Positions 1 through 6,082 of a stretch of 9,786 nt of DNA are shown one piece after another; position 1 is the stretch's first letter, and each line of letters starts with the position of its first letter. The position numbers and the translations under genes were made by a program. Source of the stretch: Gp6-AA40 sp964505975 (GTDB lineage Bacteria; Acidobacteriota; Vicinamibacteria; Vicinamibacterales; UBA2999); NCBI GenBank assembly GCA_964505975.1, contig CAZDLW010000226.1, positions 1 to 9,786 on the forward strand, read 5' to 3'. The notes below the pieces were generated by a model. That model ran no database searches and was not told the origin of the DNA. It saw nothing but the letters and a program-made list of their open reading frames with translations.

Positions 1-1086
1 ACGAAGCCGACCCAGCACAGCGTGCGCGACTTGCGGTCGATCGGCATCCAGCCCGACATCCTGCTCTGCCGCACCGATCGGTTCCTGGATGCCGACATCA
101 AGCGGAAGATCGCCCTGTTCTGCGACGTCGCCGAGGAGGCCGTCATCACCGCCAAGGATGTGGACACGATCTACGAGGTGCCGCTCGTGCTCAAAGCCGA
201 GGGGCTGGATCAGATCGTGCTGAAGCAGCTCGGGCTTCCGCTGACCCGCGCCCACACGGAGGCATGGGAAGAGCTGGTGGACCGGATCAAGAATCCCGTG
301 GACGAAGTAACGATTCACGTCGTGGGCAAGTACACGGGGTACGAGGACTCGTACAAGAGCCTGAACGAAGCGGTCTACCACGGAGGATTCGCTCACCAGC
401 TCCGGGTCCGCTTGAACTGGGTGGAAGCCGAGGCGCTCGAGAAGGAGAGCGACACGACACTCCTCGACGGTGCGCATGGCATCCTCGTGCCTGGGGGATT
501 CGGCTCGCGCGGCACCCGCGGGATGATGAAGGCTGCCGAATACGCGCGGACGGAGGGGATCCCCTACTTCGGGATCTGCTACGGCTTCCAGTGGGCGACG
601 GTCGAGTTCGCGCGAAACGTCTGCGGCCTCGAGGAGGCAGATTCGACCGAAGTGAAGGAAGACGCCCCACACAAAGTCATCTACAAGCTTCGCGACCTGC
701 TCGGGGTGGACGCTCTTGGCGGTACGATGCGCCTGGGCCGTTATGCCTGCGAGCTGGCACGCGGGTCACTGGCGGAGAAGATCTACGGCACATCTCTCGT
801 CTACGAACGGCATCGTCACCGCTTCGAGTTCAACTGTCTGTACGAGGACGCCCTCGCCGAACACGGCATGCGCGTCTCCGGCCGTTCGCCGGACGGCAAG
901 TTCGTCGAGATTGCGGAGCTCCCGTCGCATCCCTGGTTCATCGCGGTCCAGTTCCATCCCGAGTTCCAATCGAAGCCCTTGCAGCCCCATCCCCTCTTTG
1001 CCAGCTTTGTCGAAGCCGTGTACCGCCATCAGACCGGTACGCTGCAGGAGGTCCGGCATCCAGGCTCCACGCTCCAGGCTCGATGA
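1..1086 (+). CDS. pyrG: CTP synthase, C-terminal part (5' end outside window)
   Basis: CTP synthase makes CTP from UTP, ATP and glutamine-derived ammonia in the cytoplasm. The frame is open from base 1 and begins TKPTQHSVRDLRSIGIQPD, the synthetase-domain stretch near residue 185 of the E. coli enzyme, so about 361 residues of roughly 545 are present. A class I glutamine amidotransferase domain follows: the oxyanion region GGFGSRGTRG, the nucleophile Cys in GICYGFQ (codon 577-579) and the C-terminal FHPE with catalytic His (955-957) and Glu. The nucleophile elbow reads GICYGFQ rather than the common GICLGMQ; the catalytic Cys is intact. The true start lies upstream of the window; the ATG at 22 is internal. 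kdsA starts 45 nt downstream on the same strand, so co-transcription is likely. CTP is also the co-substrate that activates Kdo as CMP-Kdo, which fits this neighbourhood. Confidence 0.97.
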   Translation, partial: TKPTQHSVRDLRSIGIQPDILLCRTDRFLDADIKRKIALFCDVAEEAVITAKDVDTIYEVPLVLKAEGLDQIVLKQLGLPLTRAHTEAWEELVDRIKNPVDEVTIHVVGKYTGYEDSYKSLNEAVYHGGFAHQLRVRLNWVEAEALEKESDTTLLDGAHGILVPGGFGSRGTRGMMKAAEYARTEGIPYFGICYGFQWATVEFARNVCGLEEADSTEVKEDAPHKVIYKLRDLLGVDALGGTMRLGRYACELARGSLAEKIYGTSLVYERHRHRFEFNCLYEDALAEHGMRVSGRSPDGKFVEIAELPSHPWFIAVQFHPEFQSKPLQPHPLFASFVEAVYRHQTGTLQEVRHPGSTLQAR

Positions 1087-1116
1087 GTCGGGCGCTGGGA
1101 CATCCGACACGGCATC

Positions 1117-1122
1117 GGAGAG
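1117..1122 (+). promoter_or_regulatory. Ribosome binding site for kdsA
   Basis: GGAGAG lies 9 nt before the GTG at 1132 and supports that GTG as the kdsA start. A nearer GAGGT at 1126-1130 is only 1 nt from the start codon and is too close to be the Shine-Dalgarno element. The ATG at 1124 is in another frame. Confidence 0.5.
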
Positions 1123-1131
1123 AATGAGGTC

Positions 1132-1980
1132 GTGCACGTCGTGCGGATTGGCGACCTTTGGATGGGCAGTGGCCACCCCCTTGTTTTCATTGCGGGACCG
1201 TGCGTGATCGAAAGCCCCGCGCATGCCATGGAGACGGCCCTGGCCGTCCGCGCCTGTGCCATCCGCTGCGACGTTCCCATGGTCTTCAAGGCCTCCTACG
1301 ACAAGGCCAACCGCACGTCGTGGAGTTCCTTCCGCGGACCCGGGCTCGACCGGGGGTTGCAGATTCTCGCCGACATCAAGGCTCGGACCGGCCTGCCGCT
1401 CCTGACCGATATCCACGAGCCCTCGCACGCCGCTCCGGCCGCGGCGGTGGCCGACGTGCTGCAGATTCCCGCATTCCTCTCGCGCCAGACCGACCTGCTC
1501 ACGGCTGCCGCCCGTACCGGTAAGGCCGTCAATATCAAGAAGGGACAGTTTCTGGCTCCGAACGACATGCGACACGCGATTGCCAAGGTGACAGCCGAAG
1601 GCAACGAATCGGTGCTCGTCACGGAACGGGGCGTGACGTTCGGTTACAACAACCTGGTGGTCGACATACGCGCGTTTCCGATGCTTCGGGCGCTCGGCTT
1701 TCCGGTCGTGTTCGACGTGACCCATAGTCTGCAGTTGCCGGGCGCGGGCGAGGGCATGTCGGGCGGACTCGCGGAGTACATCGAACCGCTGGCCTCCGCC
1801 GGCGTCGCCGCCGGCGTGGACGCCGTGTTCATGGAAGTGCACGAGGAACCAGCGCGCGCGAAGAGCGACGCTGCCAATGCACTGAGGCTGGACCGGTTGG
1901 AGGGCCTCATCCTCCGGCTGAAGCGCATTCACGAGGCCGCACACGGTTCCGTGGTGCAGGTCTCGGGTCCCGGGTCGTGA
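1132..1980 (+). CDS. kdsA: 3-deoxy-8-phosphooctulonate synthase (Kdo-8-P synthase), metal-dependent type
   Basis: KdsA condenses phosphoenolpyruvate with D-arabinose-5-phosphate to give Kdo-8-phosphate, the precursor of the LPS inner-core sugar. The 282-residue product spans a whole TIM-barrel synthase (E. coli 284). Visible signatures are IAGPCVIES near the N-terminus, FKASYDKANRTS, FRGPGL, TDIHEP, QIPAFLSRQTDL, FGYNNLVVD and FDVTHSLQ. Cys24, His198, Glu235 and Asp246 fall at a constant offset of 13 from the Aquifex aeolicus metal ligands Cys11, His185, Glu222 and Asp233. The metal-independent E. coli enzyme has Asn at the Cys position, so this one is predicted to need a divalent metal. The GTG start is chosen for its RBS and because it gives the usual short N-terminal lead. 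KANR distinguishes it from DAHP synthases. The stop overlaps the start of kdsD by 4 nt, indicating translational coupling. Confidence 0.96.
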   Translation: MHVVRIGDLWMGSGHPLVFIAGPCVIESPAHAMETALAVRACAIRCDVPMVFKASYDKANRTSWSSFRGPGLDRGLQILADIKARTGLPLLTDIHEPSHAAPAAAVADVLQIPAFLSRQTDLLTAAARTGKAVNIKKGQFLAPNDMRHAIAKVTAEGNESVLVTERGVTFGYNNLVVDIRAFPMLRALGFPVVFDVTHSLQLPGAGEGMSGGLAEYIEPLASAGVAAGVDAVFMEVHEEPARAKSDAANALRLDRLEGLILRLKRIHEAAHGSVVQVSGPGS

Positions 1981-2948
1981 CCGTGCCAGCCATCGACCTC
2001 GCGCTCGCCCGCAAGGTGCTGCAGACCGAGGCAGCAGGGATTCTGGCCCTCGTGAACCGCGTGGACGATCGGTTCGAACGGGCCGTTCAACTGCTGCTCG
2101 ACTGCCGTGGACGTGTCATTGTGACCGGCATGGGCAAGTCCGGCATCATCTGCCGGAAGATTGCCGCCACGCTCTCGAGCACAGGGACGCCCGCCTTCTT
2201 CCTGCATCCGGCGGAGGCCATCCACGGCGACCTTGGCGTGGTGCAGTCGAACGACGTCGTCCTGGCCCTCTCCTACAGCGGCGAGACGGACGAACTGCTG
2301 CGGCTGCTCGAAACCATCAAGCGGTTGGGGGCCCGGCTCATCGCCGTCACCGGCGCGACGCGGTCGGCGCTCGGCCAGGCCGCGGACGTGGCGCTCGATT
2401 GCCAGGTCTCGGAAGAAGCCTGTCCGATGAATCTCGTACCCACGGCCAGCACCACGGCGGCGCTCGCCCTCGGCGATGCCCTCGCCATGACTCTCCTGGT
2501 GGCCAAGGGCTTCCGTGAGGAACACTTCGCCCACCTCCACCCGGGCGGGAAGATCGGCAAGCGTCTGATGCGGGTCGATCAGTTGATGCACGGCGGCGAG
2601 CAGGCTCCGATGGTGAGAGCCGGAACGCTGATGCCCGAAGTGATCTACGAGATGTCCCGGAAGGGGCTCGGCATGTCCTGCGTCATCGACGACAGCGGTT
2701 CACTGGCCGGGATCATCACCGACGGCGATCTCCGGCGGCACATGGCGCGGACGACGAACCTCCTGGAACGGACCGCCGGCGACGTGATGACGCGCAGGCC
2801 GGTCACGATTCCGCCACAGACGCTGGCGGTGGAAGCCCTGCACATCCTCGAACAGCGAAAGATCACCTCGATCGTCGTGGTCGACGGCGCGATGCGGGTA
2901 TTGGGTGTGGTGCACCTGCACGACCTCTGGCGCACCGAAATGATCTAG
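1977..2948 (+). CDS. kdsD: D-arabinose-5-phosphate isomerase (SIS + two CBS domains)
   Basis: KdsD interconverts ribulose-5-phosphate and arabinose-5-phosphate, supplying the substrate of the adjacent KdsA. The 323 residues hold an SIS domain (about 35-190), then tandem CBS domains (about 204-262 and 270-323). Motifs seen: GMGKSG (51-56), HPAEAIHGDLG (77-87), SGETDE, EEACPMNL, PTASTTAALALGDALA and HPGGKIG. Lys54, Glu106, Glu147 and His188 match E. coli KdsD catalytic residues Lys59, Glu111, Glu152 and His193 at a constant offset of 5. The start is the GTG at 1977, which forms a GTGA overlap with the kdsA stop; the GTG at 1983 is a less likely alternative. Its TAG shares its last base with the GTG of lapB. 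A GutQ-type paralogue has the same fold, but the kdsA neighbour makes the LPS role the natural reading. Confidence 0.95.
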   Translation: MTVPAIDLALARKVLQTEAAGILALVNRVDDRFERAVQLLLDCRGRVIVTGMGKSGIICRKIAATLSSTGTPAFFLHPAEAIHGDLGVVQSNDVVLALSYSGETDELLRLLETIKRLGARLIAVTGATRSALGQAADVALDCQVSEEACPMNLVPTASTTAALALGDALAMTLLVAKGFREEHFAHLHPGGKIGKRLMRVDQLMHGGEQAPMVRAGTLMPEVIYEMSRKGLGMSCVIDDSGSLAGIITDGDLRRHMARTTNLLERTAGDVMTRRPVTIPPQTLAVEALHILEQRKITSIVVVDGAMRVLGVVHLHDLWRTEMI

Positions 2949-4165
2949 TGACCGAGTACACGCTCCTGGCCGTTCTCCTCGCCCTGCTGGCGGGCCTCGC
3001 CGCCGGCAAGGCCTGGGAGCGCTACAAGCTGCGCGACGGCCGCCTGATCGACCGGCGACGTCTGCGGGAGACGCCGCATTACATGCTCGGCCTGAACTTC
3101 CTGGTCGAGAACCAGGTCGATCAGGCAATCGATCAGCTCACACAGGCCGTCGCCGCCGATGCCGATGGCGTCGAGATCCAGATGATCCTGGGCAACCTCT
3201 ACCGGCGCAAGGGGCAGGTCGGGCGGGCGATCAACGTCCACCAGGCGCTCCTCCAGCGACCGGATCTCAGCAAGCTCGAACATGCGTCCAGCCTGCTGTG
3301 TCTCGGGCTCGACTTTCGACATGGGGGGTTCGTCGATCGGGCGCTCGAGGCCTTCACGGAGGTCGTCCGGCTCGACTCACAGAACCGGTACGCCCTGGTG
3401 AACCTGCAGAAGCTCTACGAAGAACAGCATCAGTGGGCGGAAGCGGCGAAGGTCCGCGAGCAGATCGCCGCAATCGACGGAGGTCGCAATCCGGAGGACC
3501 ATGCGATTCTGGGTTTCCTTCGCAACGAGATCGGCAGCGAGCAGATGAGGAGCGGTGATGCAGCGGCGGCGGCGAAGAGCTTCCGGGAAGCCCTCGAGGT
3601 CGACCCACGAACCGCGCCCGCGTATCTCAATCTCGGCGACGTTCGGGAACGACAGGGCTACCTCCCGGCTGCGATCGAGGTGTGGGAAGGCCTCGTGCAG
3701 ACACTGCCCGACCGTGCATACCTCGTATTCGACCGTCTCGAGCGTGCTTACCGCCAGACGGGGATGGCGTCGCGGTTCACCACCATGTGCCATCAGCTCA
3801 TCGCACGAAATCCCCAGGACTGGCGAACCAGGCTTGCCCTGTCGCGCCACCTCGCTGCGGCAGGCCAGCATCAGGAGGCATTCGAGCTGCTTCTCGACGC
3901 GCTGCCCCACAACCCGCACGGACTGGCGGTACACCAGGAGATCTGGCAGGCGTTGACGGCACTCGGGCTCGATGGCGTTCTCGTCCGGCGCTACATGGAC
4001 CTGACCCGCGAGGCCGTCTTCTACCTGGACCCCCACGTGTGCGTCCGGTGCCGGTATCGCAGCACCGAGCTCCTGTGGCAGTGCCCGCAGTGCCACGAAT
4101 GGAACACCTTCGTCGAGGAGCGACTCGCCCCGGTCGGGGACACGCCAATGACGGAGGCCATGTAG
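2948..4165 (+). CDS. lapB: LapB/YciM-like LPS assembly regulator: TM anchor, TPRs, rubredoxin-type zinc domain
   Basis: In E. coli, LapB (YciM) is an inner-membrane-anchored cytoplasmic protein that promotes FtsH proteolysis of LpxC and so limits lipid A synthesis. This 405-residue product (E. coli 389) shows the same layout: one N-terminal hydrophobic helix (residues 4-20, all Leu/Ala/Gly/Val-type), a short basic linker, then helical TPR-like repeats over about 45-330. The conserved entry segment YMLGLNFLVENQVDQAID resembles the E. coli VAGVNFLLSNQQDKAVD. A rubredoxin-type knuckle pair at the C-terminus has Cys365, Cys368, Cys379 and Cys382 (CVRC and CPQC, with W377 and W385 nearby), expected to bind a metal. 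The GTG start overlaps the kdsD stop by one base and has no clear RBS, so translation is probably coupled. The end-to-end layout supports LapB over a generic TPR protein; the FtsH/LpxC role in this organism is inferred. Confidence 0.88.
   Translation: MTEYTLLAVLLALLAGLAAGKAWERYKLRDGRLIDRRRLRETPHYMLGLNFLVENQVDQAIDQLTQAVAADADGVEIQMILGNLYRRKGQVGRAINVHQALLQRPDLSKLEHASSLLCLGLDFRHGGFVDRALEAFTEVVRLDSQNRYALVNLQKLYEEQHQWAEAAKVREQIAAIDGGRNPEDHAILGFLRNEIGSEQMRSGDAAAAAKSFREALEVDPRTAPAYLNLGDVRERQGYLPAAIEVWEGLVQTLPDRAYLVFDRLERAYRQTGMASRFTTMCHQLIARNPQDWRTRLALSRHLAAAGQHQEAFELLLDALPHNPHGLAVHQEIWQALTALGLDGVLVRRYMDLTREAVFYLDPHVCVRCRYRSTELLWQCPQCHEWNTFVEERLAPVGDTPMTEAM
4153..4157 (+). promoter_or_regulatory. Ribosome binding site for coaE
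   Basis: GGAGG lies inside the last codons of lapB, 9 nt before the GTG at 4167. It is the strongest Shine-Dalgarno match in the plus-strand operon and fixes the coaE start. Confidence 0.6.
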
Positions 4166-4166
4166 G

Positions 4167-4775
4167 GTGTCGCGCGTGCATCGCGTCGCCCTGACTGGCG
4201 GGATCGCCACGGGCAAGAGTTACGTCCGGGCCCATTTCGAGAAGCTTGGCGTTCCCACGATCGATGCGGATGTGGTGGCCCGGCGTGTGGTGGAGCCCGG
4301 AACCCCTGAGCTCGCTGCGGTGGTCGCCCGCTTTGGCGCCGGTGTGCTCGACGATGCCGGCACACTGAATCGGCGCACACTGGCCAACATCGTCTTCCAG
4401 GATCCGGCGGCGCGGGGCGATCTCGAGGCTGTCATCCATCCTGCGGTGCGCCGCGAGACCGAGCGTTGGTTCCGTTCGCTCGACGCGAGCCGACATCCGG
4501 TGGCCATTGCCGACATCCCTCTGCTGTACGAGGTGGAGCGCGATCGTGATTTCGACCACACGATCGTGGTGGCCTGCGACTCCGAGACCCAGTTGCGTCG
4601 CCTGATGCAGCGCGATGACCTGAGCGAGTCCGACGCTCGCCGGCGCCTCGCCGCCCAGATGCCGCTCGACGAGAAGGTCAGGCGAGCCGACTACGTTATT
4701 CGTACGGACGGCACGTTCGAGGAGACGGATCGCCAGGTCGAGGATGTGTATCGGCGGTTGCTGGAGCGGCGGTGA
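4167..4775 (+). CDS. coaE: Dephospho-CoA kinase
   Basis: CoaE phosphorylates the 3'-hydroxyl of the ribose in dephospho-CoA, the last step of coenzyme A synthesis, in the cytoplasm. The 202-residue product has the family's usual length. It shows a P-loop GGIATGKS (residues 11-18), the DADVVARRVVEPG segment that follows the first helix, VIHPAVRR, and ADIPLLYEV, the usual D-x-PLL-x-E motif. The C-terminal lid and base-binding region includes QRDDLSESDARRRLAAQMP and the ADYVIRTDGT end typical of the family. The GTG start is supported by the GGAGG at 4153-4157 and leaves a single base after the lapB stop. It is the last gene of the plus-strand run and ends 59 nt before the convergent folD stop. 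Its product has no direct LPS role; it is probably carried in the operon as a growth-linked passenger. Confidence 0.95.
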   Translation: MSRVHRVALTGGIATGKSYVRAHFEKLGVPTIDADVVARRVVEPGTPELAAVVARFGAGVLDDAGTLNRRTLANIVFQDPAARGDLEAVIHPAVRRETERWFRSLDASRHPVAIADIPLLYEVERDRDFDHTIVVACDSETQLRRLMQRDDLSESDARRRLAAQMPLDEKVRRADYVIRTDGTFEETDRQVEDVYRRLLERR

Positions 4776-4792
4776 CGCTCCGTTGCCTCACG

Positions 4793-4824
4793 GCCGCGAT
4801 GTGCCCCGGAGACGGGTTCGCGGC
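4793..4824. terminator. Possible bidirectional hairpin between convergent coaE and folD
   Basis: GCCGCG (4793-4798) pairs with CGCGGC (4819-4824), and inside it CCC (4804-4806) can pair with GGG (4814-4816) across an internal loop. It lies in the 59-nt convergent gap, where a shared terminator is expected, but no T-tract follows on either strand. In sequence this GC-rich such a dyad may be chance. Confidence 0.2.
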
Positions 4825-4834
4825 AGTCCCGATA

Positions 4835-5764
4835 TCACTCGCCGGCACGGTCGCGTGCGGCGCGCAGCGTGTTCATCATCAACATCGTGATGGTGAGCGG
4901 CCCGACGCCGCCCGGCACTGGCGTGAGCGCACCCGCAACCTCGGCGACCTCCGGGTGCACGTCGCCCACCAGCACGGACCCCTTGGACTGGAACTGCGCC
5001 AGGCGCGGGTGTCCGGCGGGGAACAATTGTGATGCCACGGTGGCGTCCGTCACGCGATTCACACCCACGTCGATCACAGTGGCTCCCGGCTTGACGAACT
5101 CCCGGGTGACCAGGCCTGCCCGCCCGACGGCGGCGACGAGAATGTCGGCCTGACGGCAGATGGCGCCCAGATCCGGCGTCCGCGAGTGGCATATCGTGAC
5201 GGTCGCATCGCGGTGCAGCAGCAACATCGCCATCGGTTTGCCGACGATGTCGCTGCGTCCAATCACCACCGCATGGCGACCGGCGATCGGGATGCTCTCG
5301 CGCTCCAGCAACGCGATGACGCCGGCTGGCGTGCAGGACACCATTTTCGGGCGGTTCTGGACCAGGAGCCCTACGCTCTCGGCCCCGAATCCGTCGACGT
5401 CCTTTTCTGCAGCAATGGCGTCGAACACGTGCTGCTGTGCGCCGGCACCCATCGCCTTCGGCAGCGGCGACTGCACGAGGATGCCATCGTGCGCGGGACT
5501 GGCATTCAGCCGCTCGACCAGCGCGAGCGCGTCCTGCAGCGTGGCCCTTTCCGGAAGCCGCTCGAGATCCACCCGGAAGCCGATCTGCGTTCCAGCTTTC
5601 ATCTTGTTGCGGACGTACACTTCCGACGCCGGGCTGTTGCCAACGAGCACGAGCGCCAGGCCGGGTGGGCGACCGTGCCGGCGGGTGAACTCCGCGACTT
5701 CTGGAGCGATTTCCTGCTGAATCCGGGCCCCAAGTGCCTGGCCGTCGAGCACACGTGCCGTCAT
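4835..5764 (-). CDS. folD: Bifunctional methylenetetrahydrofolate dehydrogenase / methenyltetrahydrofolate cyclohydrolase
   Basis: FolD oxidises 5,10-methylene-THF with NADP and hydrolyses 5,10-methenyl-THF to 10-formyl-THF, feeding purine and formyl-Met synthesis. The 309-residue product is slightly longer than E. coli FolD (288). The N-terminal catalytic domain has VGNSPASEVYVRNKMKAG with Tyr50 and the catalytic Lys54, GILVQSPLP (Gln98) and KDVDGF (Asp124). The Rossmann domain shows VIGRSDIVGKPMAMLL, CHSRT, and ends with PGGVGPLTITMLMMNT. Two usual motifs vary: QSPLP where QLPLP is common, and SCTPAG where PCTPxG is common; neither touches the catalytic Lys. The ATG at 5764 has a strong RBS. 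Upstream is a 318-nt divergent spacer with a candidate promoter and a dyad. It is monocistronic here, converging on coaE. Confidence 0.96.
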   Translation of the reverse strand: MTARVLDGQALGARIQQEIAPEVAEFTRRHGRPPGLALVLVGNSPASEVYVRNKMKAGTQIGFRVDLERLPERATLQDALALVERLNASPAHDGILVQSPLPKAMGAGAQQHVFDAIAAEKDVDGFGAESVGLLVQNRPKMVSCTPAGVIALLERESIPIAGRHAVVIGRSDIVGKPMAMLLLHRDATVTICHSRTPDLGAICRQADILVAAVGRAGLVTREFVKPGATVIDVGVNRVTDATVASQLFPAGHPRLAQFQSKGSVLVGDVHPEVAEVAGALTPVPGGVGPLTITMLMMNTLRAARDRAGE

Positions 5765-5773
5765 ATCGCTTCA

Positions 5774-5780
5774 CTCCTCC
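5774..5780 (-). promoter_or_regulatory. Ribosome binding site for folD
   Basis: On the minus strand GGAGGAG lies 9 nt before the ATG at 5764-5762. It is a near-perfect Shine-Dalgarno sequence and confirms the folD start. Confidence 0.7.
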
Positions 5781-5806
5781 CAGGCTTCGTGGATTGGTCG
5801 TGGCGG

Positions 5807-5830
5807 AATCGCCAGGAAAGCCTGGCCATT
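5807..5830. promoter_or_regulatory. Imperfect palindrome in the folD leader, overlapping the candidate -10
   Basis: AATcGCCAGG - AAAG - CCTGGCcATT: a perfect 6-bp inner stem (5811-5816 with 5821-5826) around a 4-nt spacer, then one C/C mismatch and three more pairs. The outer ATT overlaps the candidate folD -10 (5828-5833). That placement fits a repressor operator or a hairpin at the very 5' end of the folD mRNA. No known regulator motif is recognised; the function is inferred from symmetry and position. Confidence 0.35.
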
Positions 5831-5833
5831 CTA
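5828..5833 (-). promoter_or_regulatory. folD: Candidate -10 element for folD
   Basis: TAGAAT on the minus strand (coordinates 5833 to 5828) lies about 63 nt before the folD ATG, within the context TAGAATGGCC. It matches the sigma-70 -10 consensus TATAAT at five of six positions. No good -35 is seen 16-18 nt upstream. The divergent transporter has a matching TAGAATGACC before its own start, which modestly raises confidence. Confidence 0.35.
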
Positions 5834-5859
5834 CAACCTTCGCACGGCCTGCTACCAGA

Positions 5860-5876
5860 TCAGGTCAGGGACCTGA
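5860..5876. repeat. Short perfect inverted repeat
   Basis: TCAGGT (5860-5865) and ACCTGA (5871-5876) flank CAGGG, giving a 6-bp stem with a 5-nt loop. It abuts the start of the GAATGCA heptad array and may mark its boundary or be an independent small dyad. Confidence 0.3.
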
Positions 5877-5909
5877 ATGCAGAATGCAGAATGAAGAATC
5901 GAGAATTTG
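5875..5909 (+). repeat. Heptad tandem repeat, array A (GAATGCA-like, five units)
   Basis: Five consecutive 7-bp units run without a gap: GAATGCA (5875-5881), GAATGCA, GAATGAA, GAATCGA and GAATTTG (5903-5909). The patch is clearly AT-richer than its surroundings. A similar array in the opposite orientation lies at 5934-5967, so the pair forms an imperfect large inverted repeat with about 24 nt between the arms. Nothing indicates coding. A related array occurs at 7568-7608. Confidence 0.6.
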
Positions 5910-5933
5910 CACGTGTTCGATCCGGCGCAGTTC

Positions 5934-5967
5934 GCCATTCTTCATTTTGAGTCTGCATTCTTCATTC
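5934..5967 (-). repeat. Heptad tandem repeat, array B (inverted relative to array A)
   Basis: Read on the minus strand from 5967 the units are GAATGAA, GAATGCA, GACTCAA, AATGAA (one base short) and GAATGGC. The match to array A in inverted orientation makes the whole 5875-5967 block potentially cruciform or hairpin-forming. This block occupies the middle of the 318-nt folD/transporter spacer; the rest of the spacer holds the candidate promoters and dyads listed separately. Confidence 0.55.
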
Positions 5968-6013
5968 CGTCACGGCGGTCTGTCCAGAGATGCGGCACGG
6001 GGCTGCTGGCTGG

Positions 6014-6043
6014 TTTCACAGCGGGGAGCGCCGACGGTAGAAT
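6014..6043 (+). promoter_or_regulatory. Candidate promoter for the NSS transporter
   Basis: TAGAAT (6038-6043) is a good -10 match, with TTTCAC (6014-6019) 18 nt before it as a poor -35. The -10 ends 39 nt before the transporter ATG. A GGCGGTC / GACCGCC pair (5974-5980 and 6044-6050) flanks this segment, with the second arm immediately after the -10. No riboswitch-like conserved core was recognised in this leader. Confidence 0.3.
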
Positions 6044-6082
6044 GACCGCCTTTGCCATGACACGACCGAGGCGGCGACACGT

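Noticed and set aside
766..1944. 392-codon open frame on the minus strand across pyrG and kdsA
   Set aside because: Antisense to two strongly conserved genes. Composition is the His/Arg/Gly-rich type produced by high-GC shadow frames, and no domain is recognisable.
4788..5774. 328-codon minus-strand frame overlapping folD
   Set aside because: Same strand but a different frame from folD; Arg/Gly-rich with no family motif, whereas the folD frame has every catalytic motif.
5875..5967. Possible CRISPR-like array
   Set aside because: The units are 7 bp with no spacers, occur in opposite orientations, and no cas gene is nearby.
5974..6050. GGCGGTC / GACCGCC 7-bp inverted arms 63 nt apart around the transporter promoter
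   Set aside because: Perfect but short and widely spaced; a match this long is plausible by chance in GC-rich sequence, so it is noted but not called as a feature.
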